Source: Pseudomonas putida
GTDB lineage: Bacteria > Pseudomonadota > Gammaproteobacteria > Pseudomonadales > Pseudomonadaceae
NCBI RefSeq assembly: GCF_001976065.1
Contig: NZ_MNAH01000007.1
Span: 1,115-65,114, forward strand
Reading direction: 5' to 3'
DNA: 64,000 nt
Part shown: positions 60,599-64,000 of the stretch, one piece after another
Position numbering within the stretch: the first letter of the stretch is position 1
Layout of the letters: each line of letters opens with the position of its first letter
The notes under the pieces: model-generated
The model's input: only the letters and a program-made list of their open reading frames with translations
Databases searched by the model: none
What the model was told of the DNA's origin: nothing
Made by a program: the position numbers and the translations under genes

Positions 60599-62755
60599 GT
60601 GTTCGCTCGTCTATTTGCCCTGCCGTGTCTTTTTCTTATCTGCCTGATGACGCTGATGCCGTCAGCGCCCGCCCAGGCCGTCGGGCTGCCGAGCCTGCTT
60701 GGCAGCCAGGCAAAACCCCAACCCGAAGCGCAGGAACCCCTCGGGCAATCCCTTGATGAAGTGATCAAGTCGCTGGAGAACGATCAGCAGCGCAGCAAGC
60801 TGCTGGCGGATCTGAAGAAGCTGCGCGACGCCACAAAAAAAGCCCAACCGGTCGCCGAGGAAGGTGTTCTGGGCCTGATTGGCGGAACACTGGCCAGTTT
60901 CGAAAAGCAGTTTTCCGGCGCCGACAGCCCGATCACTCGCTGGTCCAACGAGTTCGACCTGGCCAAGGATGAATTGACGGCGCTGGTGCTGCCGGCCAAC
61001 GAGTGGCTGCCGATCATCTTCGCCTTTGCGATGATCCTGATGGTCTGGAGCCTGCTGGCGGCGGCGCTGATATGGGTCAGTCACCGGGTGCGCATGCGCT
61101 TCGGCCTGACCGAAGAACTGCCGCAACACCCCAGGGCCCTGGACATGCTGCGTTTCGCCCTGCGCAAGCTGGGCCCGTGGCTGATTGCCCTGGTCATCAC
61201 GGTCTACATGAGCTACGCCCTGCCGTCGTCACTCGGCAAAAGCCTGGCCATGGTGCTGGCGTATGCGCTGGTGGTCGGCACCTGCTTCTCGGCGATTTGC
61301 GTGATTGCCTTTTCCCTGCTCGACGGCCCGCACCGCCACCGGGCCTTGTACATCCTGCGGCACCAGGCCTTCCGCCCGCTGTGGTTGATTGGCAGTTTCG
61401 CCGCTTTCGGTGAAGCCCTGAGCGACCCACGCCTGATTGAAAGCCTTGGCGTGCACCTGGCGCATACCGCGGCGACGGTGGCCAACGTGCTGGCAGCACT
61501 GTCCACAGGGTTGTTCATCCTGCGTTTCCGTCGCCCGATTGCCCACTTGATCCGCAACCAGCCACTGTCCCGGCGCCTGACCCGCCGCGCCCTCAGTGAC
61601 ACCATCGATATTCTCGGCACTTTCTGGTACGTACCGGCGTTGGTGCTGGTGGGGATCTCCCTGTTCGCCACCTTCGTCTCGGCCGGCGACACCAGCACCG
61701 CGCTGCGCCAGTCGCTGATCTGCACCGTGCTGCTGGTGTTGTGCATGGTCATCAATGGCCTGGTGCGCCGTCATGCCCTAAAGCCGCAACGCGGGGCAAA
61801 GCGTCACGCACTGTATTCGGAACGCCTGAAAAACTTCTTCTATACCCTGGCCCATCTGTTGGTATGGCTGGCCTTCATTGAACTGGGCCTGCGGGTCTGG
61901 GGCATGTCGCTGATCGGCTTCACGGAAGGCGAAGGCCATGAGGTCAGCGTCAAGCTGTTCAGCCTGGTCGGCACGCTGATCTTTGCCTGGCTGATCTGGA
62001 TTCTCAGCGACACCGCCGTGCACCATGCCCTCACCCGCTCGCGCAAAGGCCTGGCCAACGCCCGCGCGCAGACCATGATGCCGCTGATCCGCAACGTGCT
62101 GTTCGTGGCGATTTTCATCGTCGCGCTGATTGTCGCCCTGGCGAACATGGGCATGAACGTCACGCCACTGCTGGCGGGTGCCGGTGTGATCGGCCTGGCC
62201 ATCGGTTTTGGCGCACAATCGCTGGTGGCCGACCTGATCACCGGGCTGTTCATCATCATCGAAGACTCCCTGGCCATCGACGACTACGTGGACGTCGGCG
62301 GGCATCTGGGCACCGTCGAGGGCCTGACCATTCGTACCGTGCGCCTGCGGGACATCGACGGCATCGTCCACACCATTCCGTTCAGCGAAATCAAGAGCAT
62401 CAAGAACTATTCCCGGGAGTTCGGCTACGCGATCTTCCGTGTCGCGGTGCCTGCCAACATGGACATCGACAACGCGATCAAGCTGATGCGCGACGTCGGC
62501 CAGAAAATGCGCACTGACCCGCTTCAACGGCGCAATATCTGGTCGCCGCTGGAGTTTCAGGGCGTGGAAAGCTTCGAGTCCGGCAATGCGATCCTTCGGG
62601 CCCGGTTCAAGACAGCCCCGATCAAGCAGTGGGAAGTTTCACGGGCATTCAACCTGTCGCTCAAACGACATCTGGACGAAGCCGGGCTGGACCTGGCAAC
62701 ACCGCGCATGAGCATCCAGGTGGTGACGGCGGGCGGCGGCGAAGAAAAGGGCTAA
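60599..62755 (+). CDS. Large MscS-family mechanosensitive channel
   Basis: This 718-residue protein has a signal peptide (about 1-26), a periplasmic helical region, many membrane helices (about 130-510) and a C-terminal MscS domain with pore helix GAGVIGLAIGFGAQSLVADL (20 shown) and PFSEIKSIKNYSR. Size and layout resemble E. coli YbiO. It probably opens under osmotic downshock. The start is GTG. Confidence 0.9.
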   Translation: MFARLFALPCLFLICLMTLMPSAPAQAVGLPSLLGSQAKPQPEAQEPLGQSLDEVIKSLENDQQRSKLLADLKKLRDATKKAQPVAEEGVLGLIGGTLASFEKQFSGADSPITRWSNEFDLAKDELTALVLPANEWLPIIFAFAMILMVWSLLAAALIWVSHRVRMRFGLTEELPQHPRALDMLRFALRKLGPWLIALVITVYMSYALPSSLGKSLAMVLAYALVVGTCFSAICVIAFSLLDGPHRHRALYILRHQAFRPLWLIGSFAAFGEALSDPRLIESLGVHLAHTAATVANVLAALSTGLFILRFRRPIAHLIRNQPLSRRLTRRALSDTIDILGTFWYVPALVLVGISLFATFVSAGDTSTALRQSLICTVLLVLCMVINGLVRRHALKPQRGAKRHALYSERLKNFFYTLAHLLVWLAFIELGLRVWGMSLIGFTEGEGHEVSVKLFSLVGTLIFAWLIWILSDTAVHHALTRSRKGLANARAQTMMPLIRNVLFVAIFIVALIVALANMGMNVTPLLAGAGVIGLAIGFGAQSLVADLITGLFIIIEDSLAIDDYVDVGGHLGTVEGLTIRTVRLRDIDGIVHTIPFSEIKSIKNYSREFGYAIFRVAVPANMDIDNAIKLMRDVGQKMRTDPLQRRNIWSPLEFQGVESFESGNAILRARFKTAPIKQWEVSRAFNLSLKRHLDEAGLDLATPRMSIQVVTAGGGEEKG

Positions 62756-62772
62756 ACCCCTAAACGCAGAAC

Positions 62773-62805
62773 AAAAAAAATCCCCGAACCAGTCGGGGAT
62801 TTTTT
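62773..62805. terminator. Bidirectional terminator between MscS gene and helicase gene
   Basis: AATCCCCGA pairs with TCGGGGATT around a five-base loop, with T-runs on both strands. Confidence 0.93.
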
Positions 62806-62833
62806 ATGTTCGATCAATCAGCCCGGGGGCGGA

Positions 62834-64000
62834 TCAATCTTCGCGGTAGCGACGCAGCTTCAACTGCTTACCGGCAACGCGAGTGTCCTTCAGCTTGGTC
62901 AGCAGCTTCTCCAGACCATCTTCCGGCAGCTCGACGAGGCTGAAGCTGTCACGCACCTGGATGCGACCGATGGCTTCACGCGCCAGGCCACCCTCATTGA
63001 GGATAGCGCCCAGCAGGTTCTTGGCAGCGATACCATCACGCGCACCCAGCGCGGTACGGCAACGAGCACGGCCTTCGCCCAGCGGCATTGGTGCGCGACG
63101 CTCGCGATCACCACGCTCTGGACGATCACCGGAACGCTCTGGACGATCGCCACGCGGTGCGTTGTTCGGCACCAGTGGACGTTCTTTCTCGATAGCGGCC
63201 AGGTTCAGCGCTTGACCGTTGGTAGCCTTGCGCAGCAGGGCTGCGGCCAGGGCACGCGGGCTGCAACCGATGTCGGCGGTCAGGCGATCGAGCAGATCAC
63301 CGTGGGTCGATTCGGCTTCAGCCACCAGCGGCGACAGACTGTTGGTCAGTTTCTTGATGCGCGCATCCAGAACGGCTTGAGCGTCCGGCAGGCGAACTTC
63401 AGCAACCTTTTGACCGGTTACACGCTCGATCACTTGCAGCATGCGGCGCTCACGCGGAGTCACCAGCAACAGCGCACGACCTTCGCGACCGGCACGGCCG
63501 GTACGGCCGATACGGTGAACGTAGGACTCCGGATCGTACGGCATGTCAACGTTGAACACGTGAGTGATGCGCGGAACGTCCAGGCCACGAGCAGCAACGT
63601 CGGTCGCCACAACGATGTCCAGACGGCCATCCTTGAGGGAGTCGATCACGCGCTCACGCTGGTTCTGGGCGATGTCACCGTTCAGCGCAGCGGCTTTGTA
63701 GCCTTTGGCTTCCAGGGCACTGGCCAGGTCCAGGGTCGCTTGCTTGGTACGCACGAACATGATCAGGGCGTCGAAGTCTTCCACTTCCAGCAAGCTGAGA
63801 ACGGCAGAAGTCTTCTGGTCAGCGTGAACCAGCAGGTGGGCCTGCTCGATCGCGGTAACGGTCTGGGTCTTGCTCTGGATCTTCACGTGCTTCGGATCGC
63901 GCAGGTGGCGCTCAGCGATGGCACGGATCGACTGCGGCAAGGTGGCCGAGAACAATACGGTCTGACGGGTTTCCGGCATGGCCTTGAAGATGACTTCCAG
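62834..64000 (-). CDS. deaD: DEAD-box RNA helicase (DeaD-like), 5' end missing
   Basis: The C-terminal 388 residues are visible; the gene continues beyond the window. Helicase motifs present are SATLP, VATDVAARGLD and HRIGRTGRAGREG, followed by a RecA2 domain, a Gly/Arg/Asp-rich linker (GDRPERSGDRPERGD) and a C-terminal DbpA-type RNA-binding domain ending KLRRYRED. Cold-shock ribosome assembly is the known role of DeaD relatives. The upstream frame stays open to the edge. Confidence 0.9.
   Translation of the reverse strand: MEVIFKAMPETRQTVLFSATLPQSIRAIAERHLRDPKHVKIQSKTQTVTAIEQAHLLVHADQKTSAVLSLLEVEDFDALIMFVRTKQATLDLASALEAKGYKAAALNGDIAQNQRERVIDSLKDGRLDIVVATDVAARGLDVPRITHVFNVDMPYDPESYVHRIGRTGRAGREGRALLLVTPRERRMLQVIERVTGQKVAEVRLPDAQAVLDARIKKLTNSLSPLVAEAESTHGDLLDRLTADIGCSPRALAAALLRKATNGQALNLAAIEKERPLVPNNAPRGDRPERSGDRPERGDRERRAPMPLGEGRARCRTALGARDGIAAKNLLGAILNEGGLAREAIGRIQVRDSFSLVELPEDGLEKLLTKLKDTRVAGKQLKLRRYRED

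Overview
The window is a contiguous piece of a Pseudomonas chromosome, most likely from the P. fluorescens group. This is an inference from gene order and repeat types. The order tig-clpP-clpX-lon-hupB-ppiD, a His/Leu/His/Arg tRNA cluster beside folD, pycB-pycA with a divergent LysR gene, minCDE-rluA and abundant GC-rich REP palindromes are all typical of the genus. No phage, insertion sequence, CRISPR array or rRNA operon was seen. The last gene, a DEAD-box helicase, runs off the right edge.

Layout. Positions 1-523 hold a tandem array of REP-type palindromes. 0.5-11 kb is accessory metabolism: a Tat-exported amidase, a chemoreceptor, an aldehyde dehydrogenase, a two-domain flavin reductase resembling the reductase of 4-hydroxyphenylacetate hydroxylase, an MFS transporter, a TetR regulator, and a membrane-anchored nitrilase-fold protein without its catalytic cysteine that is tightly coupled to an AraC-type regulator. 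11-21 kb is the protein-quality-control block (ppiD, hupB, lon, clpX, clpP, tig), all on the minus strand, with a tRNA-Asp-like relic between hupB and ppiD. 21-22 kb holds four tRNAs. 22-38 kb is a mixed region: folD, PBP7, small acidic proteins, a lipoprotein resembling an inactivated C39 peptidase, terC, nhaR, MFS, sstT, a pair of acyl-CoA dehydrogenases, yceH, a shikimate-dehydrogenase-like gene, several small proteins and an AI-2E-family permease.

38-43.4 kb carries central-carbon control: two-subunit pyruvate carboxylase (pycA, pycB), the divergent pycR, and hexR with a perfect match to the HexR operator at its own promoter. 43.6-52.5 kb is a complete urate-to-ureidoglycolate catabolic block: hiuH is divergent from puuE-uraD-alc-allA-puuD-NCS2 permease, followed by two paralogous Tsx/OmpK-type outer-membrane channels. 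Two TTGT-AT/AC-ACAA palindromes in the divergent promoter suggest control by a GntR-type regulator encoded elsewhere. The second channel gene has a long leader that can fold into a multi-stem element ending in a U-tract.

52.5-64 kb is cell-envelope and division: patatin-like phospholipase, a lipid A acyltransferase, minCDE, an RluA-type pseudouridine synthase, a DxD glycosyltransferase-like gene whose promoter and leader are near-copies of those of the next gene (apeB), a small membrane protein, a large MscS channel and the helicase fragment.

The most unusual signals are the tRNA-like element, two apparent pseudoenzymes, the duplicated leader, the structured leader before the second channel gene, and the operator dyads. 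No wholly new multi-gene defence or mobile system was seen.
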